Positions 43,968-55,915 of a stretch of DNA of 64,000 nt are shown piece by piece. Origin of the DNA: Coenobita brevimanus. Taxonomy: Eukaryota > Arthropoda > Malacostraca > Decapoda > Coenobitidae. The DNA lies in the NCBI GenBank assembly GCA_032717465.1, contig CM064713.1, positions 14,084,203-14,148,202 of the forward strand, given 5' to 3'. The position numbers were made by a program, and so were the translations under genes. Position 1 is the first letter of the stretch, and each line of letters starts with the position of its first letter. Below the pieces are notes generated by a model. That model saw only the letters and a program-made list of their open reading frames with translations. It was not told where the DNA came from and ran no database searches.

Positions 43968-44190
43968 GATGTGGTGATGGAAGGCGCTACATGAAATACA
44001 GGATGGGACATTTATATCTAAAGCATTTCTTAATGTTGAAATATAAAGTTGTGGTGATGGAAGGCGCTACATGAAATACAGGATGGGACATTTATATCAA
44101 AAGTATTTCTTAGTGCTGAAAGGCGCTACATGAAATACAGGATGGGACATTAATATCTAAAGCATTTCTTAGTGTTGAAATATAAAGTTA
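43968..44190. repeat. Repeat of about 80 bp, three copies (one short)
   Basis: GAAGGCGCTACATGAAATACAGGATGGGACAT recurs at 43979, 44059 and 44119 (only part of the motif is quoted below in other entries). The second unit lacks the ATATAAAGTTGTGGTGATG part. Confidence 0.88.
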
Positions 44191-44309
44191 GTTCACAACA
44201 CATATACTGTGCTTAGTACATGGATGAAAACATGTCAAAGACGAAGTAGTGACGTGACAGTTTAGTTTTAAAAATTACATCTGGCAAATGGGTGTCACTA
44301 GAGTTTTTG

Positions 44310-44878
44310 TATTCACGACAGCGAATTAGCATACTGCTGATTACTGCATGCAATGTTCCTTATCAAGTGTGACAGCGAATTAGCATACTGCTAATTACTG
44401 CATGCAGTGTTGCTTTATCAGCAGTGTGACAGCGAATTAGCATACTGCTGATTACTGCATGCAGTGTTGCTTTATCAACAGTGTGACAGCGAATTAGCAT
44501 ACTGCTGATTACTGCATGCAGTGTTGCTTTATCAACAGTGTGACAGCGCATTAGCATACTGCTTATTACTGCATGCAGTGTTGCTTTATCAACAGTGTAA
44601 CAGCGAATTAGCATACTGCTGATTACTACATGCAATGTTGCTTTATCAACAGTGTGACAGCGCATTAGCATACTGCTTATTACTGCATGCAGTGTTGCTT
44701 TATCAACAGTGTAACAGCGAATTAGCATACTGCTGATTACTACATGCAATGTTGCTTTATCAAGTGTGACAGCGAATTAGCATACTGCTAATTACTGCAT
44801 GCAATGTTGCTTATCAAGTGTGACAGCGAATTAGCATACTGCTTATTACTGCATGCAATGTTGCATTATCAACAGCGT
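44310..44878. repeat. 57-bp minisatellite, about ten units
   Basis: The unit contains GACAGCGAATTAGCATACTG and ATTACTGCATGCAGTGTTGC. Within 44540-44765 two unit types alternate (GCGCATTAGC with CTTATT, then GTAACAGCGAATT with CTACATGCAATG), giving a 114-bp higher-order period. The 19-codon periodic ORF on the minus strand is a consequence of the period. Confidence 0.95.
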
Positions 44879-44945
44879 AAATAATTGCAAGGATCTTTGT
44901 CATACACGCCCAACACTCAGGCCTTAAATGTACTGTATTATGCCA

Positions 44946-45212
44946 GCCCCGCCTCGGGTGCCAACACCACTACGGGGGTGATATGCCACTGGCTGTTATC
45001 GTTATCTGTGCCCCGCCTCGGGTGCCAACACCACTACGGGGGTGATATGCCACTGGCTGTTATCGTTATCTGTGCCCCGCCTCGGGTGCCAACACCACTA
45101 CGGGGGTGATATGCCACTGGCTGTTATCGTTATCTGTGCCCCGCCTCGGGTGCCAACACCACTACGGGGGTGATATGCCACTGGCTGTTATCGTTATCTG
45201 TGCCCCGCCTCT
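44946..45212. repeat. 64-bp minisatellite, four units
   Basis: Units start at 44946, 45010, 45074 and 45138 and are practically identical (GCCCCGCCTCGGGTGCCAAC...), with a 10-base partial fifth. Such identity points to very recent expansion. Confidence 0.96.
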
Positions 45213-45884
45213 CACATACAGTACAGTCTACAAACGCAATGGGTCGTATTCTCCTTCTCTTAGCAACTTTCCCATCGCCTATTCATAAGCTATTTATTTT
45301 ACCCATTACGTACTTATATTCTCTTGTATATACTGATCCAACACTGTCGAATTACAAAGATAAATAGCGTACAAAAGGATATTGGGGTGTAATTTGCGAC
45401 CTAAATCACTCAGGAAGATGCGTTACGAAGTGTTCCATATAAAGATGCTGCGCCTCAAAGTATTCCGTACACAGGCTCAGCAGCTGTTTGTATCAGCCAA
45501 GAAGAGGGAAAGAAAGAAAAAATAAAGAACGAAATAAAGAAGCAGAAGAAAAAAGAAAGAAACAAAGAAAGAAAGAAAGAAGAAGAAGAAGAAGAAGATG
45601 ATGATGATGATGAATGATCTTAATCATAATAATCATCATCATCAACTTCAGCCAAATATCATCCTGATCATGATACTGCCGTCCTTCTGGCCATGACAAA
45701 CAGACCAGACAGGCTGCAGAACCCGGGCCAGTAAAACACAGCAGCAGGATAAACTGCCATCAAAGTAGCCGGTGAAATGCGCCACACGGACACAAGGCAA
45801 ACAAACTATACCAGCATTTGTACACCTGGCAGCCCAGCAGGATCTTTTACCTGCTTCTCAACACGCTACAGAAATGACAGCAAT

Positions 45885-45919
<35 letters not shown>

Positions 45920-46850
45920 TCATGTTCACGAAGAAAATATTGAAATAATCCTTTACTGCTGTCAAAACATTAATGACAAAACGCCCATATTCATTGTGTA
46001 TACTGTCTTGGCCTCTCCCCACCCCCACCCCCACAGTTCTACCTCATCCCACCCACTTCATCTCCCACGCCCGTTTCTTTATCCCCCCCCCTCGTCTTTC
46101 ATTTTTGGAGAAATCTTTGGCATTAATCTTGGCTGCACTGCAACCAGTAATCCTGCCACAGCCATTTCCACAGGGTACACTCTCCTGCCCCAGCCCCACC
46201 GCCCACCAACATTCCAGTCCGTCCCACCCACTGCTTTGCTCACCAAGGCCAGTACTCTGCCCGCTCTTTGATGGTTTCATGGGGCGACGCAGGTCACCAG
46301 ATCAACCAACGCCCTGGCTCATTTCCTGTTCCCTCTCTCTAGACAAGTTTACTCAGCACAGTAGCGACCTTTTCTAATGGAGGGGTTAGATATAAGCTTC
46401 ATTATCTCCTTCACCACTTACAGCATCTCCTTAGTTGACTGAAATCGTCTGCTTGCATCAAGGATCAAATTAATCTTGTGTCCTCGGGTGTAAGCGATTA
46501 ACACGCACCCGCTTACCAAACTATATTATGATCCGATTTATGTATGTTTGTTGGTTTGTTTGTTACCGTAACACAGCAAAAACAGCGCACCGTAGTGCAA
46601 GTTGTTAGAGCAAGGTACCGTTAAAATGCCCTAACTTGGAGAATAAAACAATTTCCAGTCCAGTCGAGCAACGGTTCCCGAGTTAACATCAAGTAGAGGC
46701 CGCCGAAGGCTGCCTTTAAGCGAGTAAGTACAGAAGCATCAATCACCTGGATGCCATCGTCCCTATAGTTCATTCACCTCAACTTGGCCCAGAGGTTCGT
46801 CCTTATGAAGCATGTTTCCCGTAGCTCACTGGCAGGATAAGACAATACTA
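45213..46850. other. Unassigned DNA with GAA/GAT and T runs
   Basis: A (GAAA)n-(GAA)n-(GAT)n tract lies at about 45500-45615 and a T run at 45888-45915. A Pro/Ser-rich ORF at 45973-46377 has low-complexity composition and is not called. Confidence 0.5.
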
Positions 46851-46854
46851 CGGC

Positions 46855-46985
46855 TCTACATTCTTTCCACAGCACTTTTTCGTGACTAGCATCATATCCA
46901 AGTGTTAGTCTCTTGCTATAGCTCAGCATTCATGATGGATGGATGGTAAATTTAGGCCAAGTTAAAGTAAACAGGGTATAGTATT
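46855..46985 (+). mobile_element. Unnamed short dispersed repeat, copy 2
   Basis: CTTTTTCGTGACTAGCATCA, a TAGCTCAGCATT segment and GCCAAGTTAAAGTAAACAGG match 15294-15420; the last part also matches the complement of 61870-61990. Confidence 0.65.
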
Positions 46986-47038
46986 CAGTACTGATATTTT
47001 ACTAATGATAATCCTATTGGAAAAACAAATACCAGGTA

Positions 47039-47696
47039 CAGTCGATCACAAAAGTATGGGTGCGCACTCAGCACGAAGTAATTTGACACCATGGACGACG
47101 GATACTGGAAAATACCTAATGCTTATATACAACGCTGGCAAACTTTTTTTTTTTTTTTTTTTCCACAGAGACCACATATATCACCTGCCTGGGACAAATC
47201 TCCCGTTTTTATCATACATACCCATAGGATCAGTAATTAATCTTCTTAAGAGTGTATGTGAGTAAGGTGGAGGGGGGAGAGGGAGGGGGAGACCGAGGAT
47301 GAAGTGAAGGGATGGAATGATCAGGGATTGTCCAGTAGAGAGGAGGGGTGTAAGTTGGGGACAAGGCAGCGGAATGGCAGGGGACAGGGGGGCATGGAAG
47401 CGATTTGTTTGTGGCCATCCCTTGAGGGATTAAGGCGTCTGGCTATAGATACAGACAGACAAACAGAATTCACAAGCTATATCGAACAGTTTGGATATCA
47501 TCGCACCCATCCTGCTCGATTATTTGTTAATCAACCGTACATTTGTAGCTGATAATATCGCTCAATTTTTCAGTTGAACAATTATTAAACGTGTATACCG
47601 TATAATATTCTGAAAAGCTATTTAGACTTGAAAGTTCAAATCACTGGGTTTCAGATAAATATAAAGCAGGTGAATCAATATTTTTGTCCGCAACTG
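47039..47696. mobile_element. Tc1-like remnant with TA-flanked ends
   Basis: The right end, on the complement, is CAGTTGCGGACAAAAATATT; the left end CAGTCGATCACAAAAGTAT is a diverged match. TA adjoins both (47037-47038 and 47697-47698). The first 12 bases of the right end equal those of the 21.8-kb element. A LINE tail (47249-47460) and a T run (47144-47162) interrupt it. No transposase sequence is left. Confidence 0.55.
47249..47460 (+). mobile_element. LINE 3' tail (GATA-tail family)
   Basis: The purine-rich GRGRPRMRW-type end, then GGCCATCCCTTGAGGGATTA and AGGCGTCTGGCTATAGATAC with a degenerate tail. About 210 bp, 5'-truncated. Confidence 0.78.
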
Positions 47697-47784
47697 TACA
47701 CAAACCATAACAGATTCCTAACAAATAAGGCGAAAAAAGACAATGGTTTATGCAAGTGTTGGGAGGCAGAACAGACGTGAGCTG

Positions 47785-48084
47785 GTGTGGGTGTTGGTGT
47801 TTGGTGAATATATGTGAATCAGTGAATAGTAATTGTGTGGGTGTTGGTGTTTGGTGAATATATGTGAATCAGTGAATAGTAATTGTGTGAGTGTTGGTGT
47901 TTGGTGAATATATGTGAATCAGTGAATAGTAATTGTGTGGGTGTTGGTGTTTGGTGAATATATGTGAATCAGTGAATAGTAATTGTGTGGGTGTTGGTGT
48001 TTGGTGAATATATGTGAATCAGTGAATAGTAATTGTGTGGGTGTTGGTGTTTGGTGAATATATGTGAATCAGTGAATAGTAATT
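47785..48084. repeat. 50-bp minisatellite, six units (left of the LINE)
   Basis: Units at 47785, 47835, 47885, 47935, 47985 and 48035 contain GGTGTTTGGTGAATATATGT and GAATCAGTGAATAGTAATT. They differ by at most one base and are separated from their continuation at 51385 by the LINE. Confidence 0.97.
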
Positions 48085-51000
48085 TTTTTTTTTTTTTTTT
48101 TTATGCGAGGAAGAAGGAACCAAAGGCCATGAGCCCGCAGTAACAGTTCCCTCCAAGAGAAAAACAAAATACAATAGAGAGCCAAATTCAAGATCCGATC
48201 ATTTTGAGATGCCTGGACACACTGCGTTTGAAAGACTGGAGATCATAGGCAGGAGGAAATACAGACAGAGGGAGACAGTTCCAGAGCTGACCTGTTGCAT
48301 GAATGAAAGACTGGGAGTAACGGTTAACTCTTGCATTAGAGAGTTGGACAGAAAAGGGATGAGAGTTTGCTGCCAGACGGGTGCTACGCGCCCGTCGTAG
48401 AGGTGGAGGAATGCAAGCAGACAGTTCAGAGGAGCAGTGACCATTAAAGTAGCGATAGAAAAGAGATAAAGATGCAACAGTGCGGCGAAGAGACAGAGGT
48501 TGAAGGGAGTCAGTAAGAGGAGGAGAGTTAATGAGACGAAAAGCCTTTGACTCCACCCTATTGAGAAGAGCTGTATGTGGGGAGCCTCCCCACACATGAG
48601 AGTTGTACTCCACACAGGGGCGGATAAAACCCCTGTATAGAGTCAACAATTGTGCAGGGGTAAAGAAAGAGCGGAGTCGGCTTAGCACACCCAATCTCTT
48701 GGAAGCAGATTTTACAAGAGAAGTAATATGATCTTTCCAAGATAAGTCCCGAGTAAATGAAACCCCAAGCATGTTCAAGGATGATGCAGGATTAATCTGA
48801 ATATTATTAAACATTAGTGGGTATACCTGTGGAAGATTTTGTCGGGTTGATAGGTGTAAGAACTGAGTCTTAGATGCATTAAAGACAACCATATTATTTT
48901 TACCCCAGTCAGAGATATGAGCCAAGTCAGACATTAGGTGTGCCATAGCCTCATCCCTTGTTTCTTGAAGTAACTGTTGAGATGGGCGTTGCGGGAACCG
49001 AATGGAAAGGTGAAGGGTGGAGTCATCAGCGTATGAGTGGATAGGGTTAGATGTACAGCTTAGAAGATCATTGATGAATAAAAGGAAGAGAGTTGGTGAT
49101 AGGACAGAGCCCTGAGGAACACCAGTGTTGATAGATCTAGGAGAAGAACGATGGCCGTCTACGACAGCAGCTATAGAACGACCAGAAAGGAAGCTAGCGA
49201 TGAAGGTACAGATAGAAGGATAGAAACCGTAGGAGGGCAGTTTGGAAATTAAAGATTTATGCCAGACTCGATCGAAAGCCTTTGAGATGTCAAGTGCAAT
49301 GGCAAAGCTTTCGCCAAAGTCCCGAAAGGAGGATGACCAGGAGTCTGAAAGGTAGGTGAGAAGATCGCCAGTGGAGCGTCCCTGACGGAACCCATACTGA
49401 CGATCGGAAAGAAGGTTGTGATAGGAAAGATGCCTTAAAATTTTTTTATTAAGAATTGACTCGAAAACTTTTGAAATACAGGACGTTAAAGCAATTGGAC
49501 GATAGTTGGAGGGTTGGGAGTGGTCACCCTTCTTTGGGACTGGCTGAATGAGAGCAAACTTCCAGCAAGAAGGAAAGGTACAAGTTGACAGACAAAGGCG
49601 AAATAGTTTGCCTAGGCAGGGTGTAAGCACAGAAGCACAGTTTTTGAGAACAACAGGAGGGACCCCATCAGGCCCATATGCCTTGTTAGTACTGAGGCCA
49701 GTAATGGCAGAAAATACATCAACTGAAAAAATTTTAATGTCAGCCATGAGGAAGTCAGAGGGGGGAAGTGATGGAGGAACAGCACCGGAATCGTCTAAGG
49801 TGGAATTGGAGGAGAAAGTCTGTGCGAAGAGATCTGCTTTATCAGTAGAAGAAATAGCTACAGAACCATCAGAGTAGAAAAGAGGAGGGAAGGATGATGA
49901 GGTAAAGTTGTTAGAAAGATTTTTGGCAAGGTGCCAGAAGGAGCGGGAAGAATTCGAGTTGGAGAGTTGAGAGCATTTAGTATGGATGAAATTATTTTTA
50001 GTAGAGCGAAGAACAGACTTAGCACGATTCCGGGCAGAAACGTAAAGATTATGTGATTCAGGGGTGGGTTGGCTCCGGTACCTTTTGTAGGCCTTCTCCT
50101 TGTTGCGGACAGCATTAGAACAAGCGTGATTAAACCAAGGCTTTCTTGCGTTAGTCAAAGGATATGAGAAAGGAATGTATGCTTCCATGCCCGAGAGAAT
50201 AACCTCCGTAATGCGCAAGGCACACTCAGATGGCTCACGGCCATGGAAGCAATAATCATTCCAGGGAAAATCAAAGAAGTACTGCCTGAGGGCCTCCCAG
50301 TCCGCAGCTCCAAAATGCCAGAGACGACGTTTCCCTGGAGGGTCCGCAGGCCGTACTCGGGGGATAGGACAGGTTAAGGTAATAAGGTTGTGATCGGAGG
50401 AGCCCAACGGAGAGAAAAGATTAACAGAGTAAGCAGAAGGATTAGTTGTGAGGAAGAGGTCAAGTATGTTGGAGCTCTCTCCAAGGCGGTCAGGGATACG
50501 GGTAGGGTGCTGTACAAGCTGCTCTAGGTCATTAAGGATAGAAAAGATGTAGGCTTGTTCACCAGGTGGATCCGTGAAAGGAGAGGAGAGCCAAAGGTGG
50601 TGGTGAACATTGAAATCTCCAAGAATGGAGATTTCAGAGAAAGGAGAAATGGACAGAATGTGTTCCATCGTAGAAGTAAGATAGTCGAAGAATTTTTGAT
50701 AGTCAGTAGAATTAGGGGATAAGTAAACAGCACAGATATATTTAGTCAGAGAATGACAGGAAAGCCGAAGCCAGAGAGTGGAGAATTCAGAAGAATCAAG
50801 TTCAGGAACACGAGAGCAAGATAAGTCGTTGCGTATGTATACACAACAGCCACCTTTGGCTTTGAAATGAGTATAGAGAAAGTAGGAGGATACAGAAAAG
50901 GGTTTGCTGTCAGTTGCCTCAGACAGCTGAGTCTCCGTTAGAAAAAGAAGGTGAGGTTTAGAGGAGGAGAGGTGGTGCTCAACAGAGCGAAAGTTAGATG

Positions 51001-51384
51001 AAAGGCCGCGAATGTTGCAGAAATGAAGAAGAAGAGAGTCAGACAGTGGTTCCAGGCACCTCGAGTCGTCACCGGGAGAGGGGCAGATGGCGGGGGCATT
51101 TATGGTCCCCCCCCCTGGGGACTCCGAGGCTAGGTGAATTGACGCCATTTTGGTAAATTTTGAATAGGAAGTGTAGTGTGTACTGTGCATGTAGTTTGGT
51201 GAAGATAGATAGAGAAATTTGTACTGGAGAGCATGCTGGCCTACTCTCTGTGTAACTGAGACACTGAAAAAGTTCAGCAAAGGGGGATGGTCAGGAACTA
51301 GTCCTGAGGGCTGATGAAACGGGAGCTCCAGCACTCCCTGTCATCAGCTTTCCATCCACCTCGGGAGTACTGCCCTGCTCGACT
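48085..51384 (-). mobile_element. Complete-looking LINE with intact ORF, minus strand
   Basis: A 3.3-kb element with a T run (poly(A) tail on the complement) at its left end and a 5' leader at its right end. It lies inside a 50-bp minisatellite, which resumes at 51385. A 45-bp stretch equal to most of one unit lies on both sides, so a target duplication cannot be told from the tandem repeat. A 5'-truncated copy (19863-20445) and a 5'-only copy (57880-58195) are elsewhere in the window. The protein is endonuclease plus RT of the CR1/Jockey-like group. Confidence 0.93.
48188..51148 (-). CDS. LINE endonuclease-reverse transcriptase, intact
   Basis: About 986 codons from the ATG at 51148 (context ACCAAAATGG) to 48188. 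The frame is open 62 codons further upstream, but that part lies in the leader and is not conserved in frame in the related copy at 58 kb. Endonuclease motifs: [19 protein letters not shown] (Glu), [10 protein letters not shown] and [12 protein letters not shown] motifs: [76 protein letters not shown] and [11 protein letters not shown]. The end is [20 protein letters not shown]. All catalytic residues I can check are present and there is no stop, so it may encode an active enzyme that nicks target DNA and copies its RNA in place. No separate ORF1 is visible. Confidence 0.95.
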   Translation of the reverse strand: MASIHLASESPGGGTINAPAICPSPGDDSRCLEPLSDSLLLHFCNIRGLSSNFRSVEHHLSSSKPHLLFLTETQLSEATDSKPFSVSSYFLYTHFKAKGGCCVYIRNDLSCSRVPELDSSEFSTLWLRLSCHSLTKYICAVYLSPNSTDYQKFFDYLTSTMEHILSISPFSEISILGDFNVHHHLWLSSPFTDPPGEQAYIFSILNDLEQLVQHPTRIPDRLGESSNILDLFLTTNPSAYSVNLFSPLGSSDHNLITLTCPIPRVRPADPPGKRRLWHFGAADWEALRQYFFDFPWNDYCFHGREPSECALRITEVILSGMEAYIPFSYPLTNARKPWFNHACSNAVRNKEKAYKRYRSQPTPESHNLYVSARNRAKSVLRSTKNNFIHTKCSQLSNSNSSRSFWHLAKNLSNNFTSSSFPPLFYSDGSVAISSTDKADLFAQTFSSNSTLDDSGAVPPSLPPSDFLMADIKIFSVDVFSAITGLSTNKAYGPDGVPPVVLKNCASVLTPCLGKLFRLCLSTCTFPSCWKFALIQPVPKKGDHSQPSNYRPIALTSCISKVFESILNKKILRHLSYHNLLSDRQYGFRQGRSTGDLLTYLSDSWSSSFRDFGESFAIALDISKAFDRVWHKSLISKLPSYGFYPSICTFIASFLSGRSIAAVVDGHRSSPRSINTGVPQGSVLSPTLFLLFINDLLSCTSNPIHSYADDSTLHLSIRFPQRPSQQLLQETRDEAMAHLMSDLAHISDWGKNNMVVFNASKTQFLHLSTRQNLPQVYPLMFNNIQINPASSLNMLGVSFTRDLSWKDHITSLVKSASKRLGVLSRLRSFFTPAQLLTLYRGFIRPCVEYNSHVWGGSPHTALLNRVESKAFRLINSPPLTDSLQPLSLRRTVASLSLFYRYFNGHCSSELSACIPPPLRRARSTRLAANSHPFSVQLSNARVNRYSQSFIHATGQLWNCLPLSVFPPAYDLQSFKRSVSRHLKMIGS

Positions 51385-51535
51385 GGTGTTGGTGTTTGGT
51401 GAATATATGTGAATCAGTGAATAGTAATTGTGTCGGTGTTGGTGTTTGGTGAATATATGTGAATCAATAGTAATTGTGTGGGTGTTGGTGAATATTGTAA
51501 ATCAACAATTAAAAATTGTGTGTGTGTTAACAGTA
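51385..51535. repeat. 50-bp minisatellite, right part
   Basis: One full unit, one unit with a 7-base deletion and a decayed third, continuing the array at 47785-48084. Confidence 0.9.
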
Positions 51536-51608
51536 CTTAGTGAATGAGTCACTGAATAACAGGTGTGTGAGTGTTGGTACGGTTTGTGAAGAGGCTTTAC
51601 TGAATAAT

Positions 51609-51613
51609 AGGTA

Positions 51614-51648
<35 letters not shown>
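51609..51648. repeat. (GT)n microsatellite
   Basis: About 20 GT units. Confidence 0.95.
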
Positions 51649-51653
<5 letters not shown>

Positions 51654-51754
51654 AACAGCTTTTATAAGAGTATAATAATCTCCTGGTTTTCCCTCTTCCT
51701 TTTAAGTTCTGGATCCAACACAGTGCCCATCGCTTATATAGTAGGGGGGAAAGG

Positions 51755-51960
51755 ATGATGATGATTACGGTGGTGGTGATGATCTTTGTGCAGCTAAAGA
51801 TGATGATGATGATTACGGTGGTGGTGATGACCTTTGTGCAGGTAATGATGATGATGATGATGATTATGATGGTAATGTCGACCTATATGCATGTACAGAT
51901 GATGATTATGGTGGTGATGATGACTTTTGTGCATGTAATGATGATGATGATCAGCAAATG
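51755..51960. repeat. GATGAT-rich tract
   Basis: (GAT)n with GGTGGTGATGA interruptions; AAAGATGATGATGATGATTA-like words recur three to four times at about 65-70 bp. Confidence 0.8.
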
Positions 51961-54900
51961 AGGCAGCACCTAGAGTTGGACGTCGATGGCTTCGTTGCAG
52001 CGACCTCTCGTAGCTTGTGATGCTGTACTATAGTGAAAACAAAGGAAAAAGAAAGAAATAAAGGGCGAAAGAAAGACAAGGAGAAAGAAAGTGAGAAATG
52101 TGCAAAATAAAGAGAAATGAAGTAAAATGTGAAAGAGAAGAGAAGGAATAAAAGTAGACGGTCAGACCAAAGAGTTGGCCTGGGTACAGGTGTAGTAGTG
52201 TGCCAGGCCGCTCCACCTTACTGCATCTTGTGTCCTACCTCTGTCCTAGCTTGTGATGCCGTTATATAGTGGTGGCTTTGATCTAATGTAGCCAGTGGTG
52301 GTGGTGCTGAGAATTACCGTGATGGTGATGATGATCATGATCATGATGATGGTGGAGGTGCTGAGAGTTACCATGATGATGATGATGGTGGTGATGGTGG
52401 TGGTGATGGTGTTAGTGGTGGTGGTTATAACTACATATTAAAATACAGTAGTACACAGGAAGAACAGATAACAGGAGGCCTACTGGCTTCTATCCAGGTT
52501 ATCTGTTGGGGAAAAAGAGAAAAGTATAGAACAGGAAAAGACGTTCCCTTGCCCACCACACCCTCCGACCACAAGGCAGGAGAAAGAAAAATATCCTGTT
52601 CATACAAAAGAAAAAAAAAATGTTTCTTTAGGGGAGACAGAAAATGAAATACTGTACAGTATGAAATCTGTAATCTACAGTTGTTAAAATAAGACCACAC
52701 ACAATGTCAGAATACTGTCACAGATAAGTAGGGTAAGGCCTTGTGTTTTATGGGGGTTACGTTACATGCACACCCACGAGAAACTAATTTCCGTCAAGTA
52801 ATGAAACCTTTATAAAATGTCTGCCACAGCCGTAATTTACTATGTAATGGCCTAAAAACCTTTGTAGTGGCCCGAAACATCACCAGACATTACAATATAC
52901 TTGTTTAAAGTGTATTTTGAGATGATTTACCAACACATTCTGCTAAATTCTGAAAAAAATACAGCTTAAACTTGTGCATTTGTGATGGTTTACTCACCCA
53001 GGAACAACAGGAGCCGGCAAAGTGGAGTACCGCGAAAGACGAGGCTGACTGTACTCGTATGACTGTCGTCAGGATACACGTCAGCCTGGAAATAAACACA
53101 CGCCATTACTTATTGACTAGTCTACAAATATTTATCCCAGCCAGGTTTACAATGTATCTATAGTTCTTGTACTAACCACTGTTGCTGTAGTATATTCCAT
53201 TGCATTAAACACACGCCATTACTTATTGACTATACAAATATTTATCCTGACAAGTTTGTAGTGTAGCCATACACCTTGCACTGCTGCTGTAGTTTATTAG
53301 ACTGTTCACCTACAGGTAAAGCAGTTTTTCCCTATATTAATATTCCACTTCTTACCATGAATTGTAGTCGTAGTGTCGTTCTGTATATCAAACAAAATAT
53401 TCACCACAGCAGTCCACCAGGGTCATGTGAAGGCTGGGGATACAAATATTAAGCTACTACTATCATTCTTTTTATCATATTCTTTTAATTATACCTATTT
53501 TCATCATATACTTTATAATACCTTACGTAATATACTCATGATACTTTGTTAGTTTCTCTCAGCCATTCTGTCTGTATATTATACTGTGTCTATTTTACTT
53601 TCCAGTATTGTATTCCAGCTGCCGCCAAACGATTGTATTCAGTTCAGAGTGAGTCATGGCATCCTGAGATGCAACGTAAATTGGACAACATACTAATGCC
53701 ACGAAAATGAGCAAGAAAGAAGACGAGATAGGATAAGAGCAAGAACAAAAAAAATACAGTATGTAAATAGAAATGGGTGAAAAATAGCAAGAAAAGGCGA
53801 GATCTGGTAGGAAGGGTGAAGGTGTGAACTGGGTACAGGTGTAGTAGAGTGCCAGGCCGCTCCACCTTACTGCAGCTCGCCTCCTGCCTCTCTTGTTGCT
53901 TGTGGTGATAATATAATATCTTGTAACTATGGTGGTGCTGGTGGTGATAACGATAGATAAAGAGATAGATGGATAGATAAATAGAGAGAACGGGAAACAA
54001 TGAACATAAAAAAAAAACTAGTAAATGGAAAATGAACAAATTAAGAGGAAATAAAGAATGGAAGACAGAAAGAAAAGTAAATGAAAAGATAAAATGAAAT
54101 GACAAAAATAACAAAGAAAGGATTTTAAAAATGAGATGAAAACGAAAGAGAAGAATAGCAAACAAAGCGAAGAAAAACGAAAAACAAGAAAGAAAAATGA
54201 AATGAGAAAGAAAACAGGAGCAGCGCAGCAGTAGTGATGGTTGGAACTGAAGACACCTTTAAAAGAGTCCCAGATCACTGCACCTTACTTCACCTTGGCT
54301 CTTACTTCACCTGTTGCTTTATTGATATAAAAAATATAGTAAAGAAAGAAAGGAGAGAAAGACGGTGGAGGGAAAAATATAATGAAAGGAAAAAACATAG
54401 GAAATAAAAAGAAAAATGGAAGAAAATAAAAACAAACAAAAAGGATATAAAGATAATGACAAAGGGAAAAGGATGACAAAAATGAAGCAAAACGTGAAAC
54501 AAAGGCAGGAAAGGGTAAAGAAATAAAATGCGTTATAAATGGTAAAGGTGTTAACTCAGTACAGGTGTAGTAGAGTCCCAGGCCGCTGCACCTGACTTCG
54601 TTTCGCTCCTGCCTCTTTTATAGCTTCTGATGTTCTAAAATAGTAAAGAAAGACACGAGAAACGATCAAAAAGAAAAAGGAAACGGGAGGAGACGGAAGG
54701 AAAGAAGTGAGAAATGCAGAAAATAAAGAAAGACAACGAAAGTAAAAGGTGAAGTAGAAAGGAAGGAAGGGAGGGAGAGTGAGTGGTCTGGCACAGGGTT
54801 GAACTGGGTACACCTGTGGTAGTCTCAGGCCGCTACACCTTACTCCATCTTGTCTCCTACCACTCTTGTACCTTGTGATGCCCTGATATACTTCTGCAAG

Positions 54901-55106
54901 TCATCTGATATATCTAATGAGGATGATGATGATGATAATAATTAGGTCGATTCTTATGCTAACATAACTGATTAAAGGATATAATTATGGTGACGGTGGT
55001 GGTAATAATGATGATGGTGGTGGTGATGGTGAGTATTATTGTGGTTATGATGGTGATGTAGGTTCGCTTTGATGATAACCTAACTTCATCTTGCCTCCTA
55101 TCTCTC

Positions 55107-55750
55107 TTGTGTTGTGAAGAAAGAAAGGAAGGAAAGACAAAGAAAGGAAGGAAAGACAAAGAAAAGGAAGGAAAGACAAAGAAAACAAGGAAAGACAAAG
55201 AAAGGAAGGAAAGACAAAGAAAACAAGGAAAGAAAGAAAAGGAAGGAAAGACAAAGAAAGGAAGGAAAGACAAAGAAAGGAAGGAAAGACAAAGAAAACA
55301 AGGAAAGAAAGAAAAGGAAGGAAAGACAAAGAAAACAAGGAAAGACAAAGAAAACAAGGAAAGACAAAGAAAACAAGGAAAGACAAAGAAAAGGAAGGAA
55401 AGACAAAGAAAACAAGGAAAGACAAAGAAAAGGAAGGAAAGACAAAGAAAACAAGGAAAGACAAAGAAAAGGAAGCAAAGACAAAGAAAAGGAAGGAAAG
55501 ACAAAGAAAGGAAGGAAAGACAAAGAAAACAAGGAAAGACAAAGAAAACAAGGAAAGACAAAGAAAACAAGGAAAGACAAAGAAAGGAAGGAAAGACAAA
55601 GAAAAGGAAGGAAAGACAAAGAAAACAAGGAAAGACAAAGAAAACAAGGAAAGACAAAGAAAAGGAAGGAAAGACAAAGAAAGGAAGGAAAGACAAAGAA
55701 AACAAGGAAAGACAAAGAAAGGAAGGAAAGACAAAGAAAGGGAAATGTAA
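55107..55750. repeat. 640-bp polypurine tract (AAGGAAAGACAAAG repeats)
   Basis: Some 40 copies of AAGGAAAGACAAAGAAA-type words of 13-16 bp. Apart from the single C of GACAAAG the plus strand is purine. All three frames are open on both strands because the words lack stops. Lys/Glu-rich or Phe/Ser-rich peptides predicted here are artefacts. Confidence 0.95.
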
Positions 55751-55893
55751 TAAGAAAGAACAGAATATGAAAAAAAAAAAAAAAAAAAGGGAGAAGGAAG
55801 GAAAAGAAAGACTGGAACATGAAACAGAACTAATGGAAAAGACGACAAAGAACATTAAGTTTTAAGTAAAGAGAAGACAAGAACCACAGACCA

Positions 55894-55915
55894 GAGAGAG
55901 AGAGAGAGAGAGAGA
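55894..55915. repeat. (GA)n microsatellite
   Basis: About 11 GA units. Confidence 0.9.

Noticed and set aside
44310..44878. CRISPR-like regular array
   Set aside because: Units are head to tail with no unique spacers, and the DNA is eukaryotic. The same holds for the other 30-72 bp arrays.
45973..46377. 134-codon Pro/Ser-rich ORF
   Set aside because: Low-complexity C-rich DNA; no motif and no start or promoter support.
54959..55865. Phe/Ser-rich and Lys/Glu-rich ORFs up to 298 codons
   Set aside because: All come from the purine tract; six frames are open at once.
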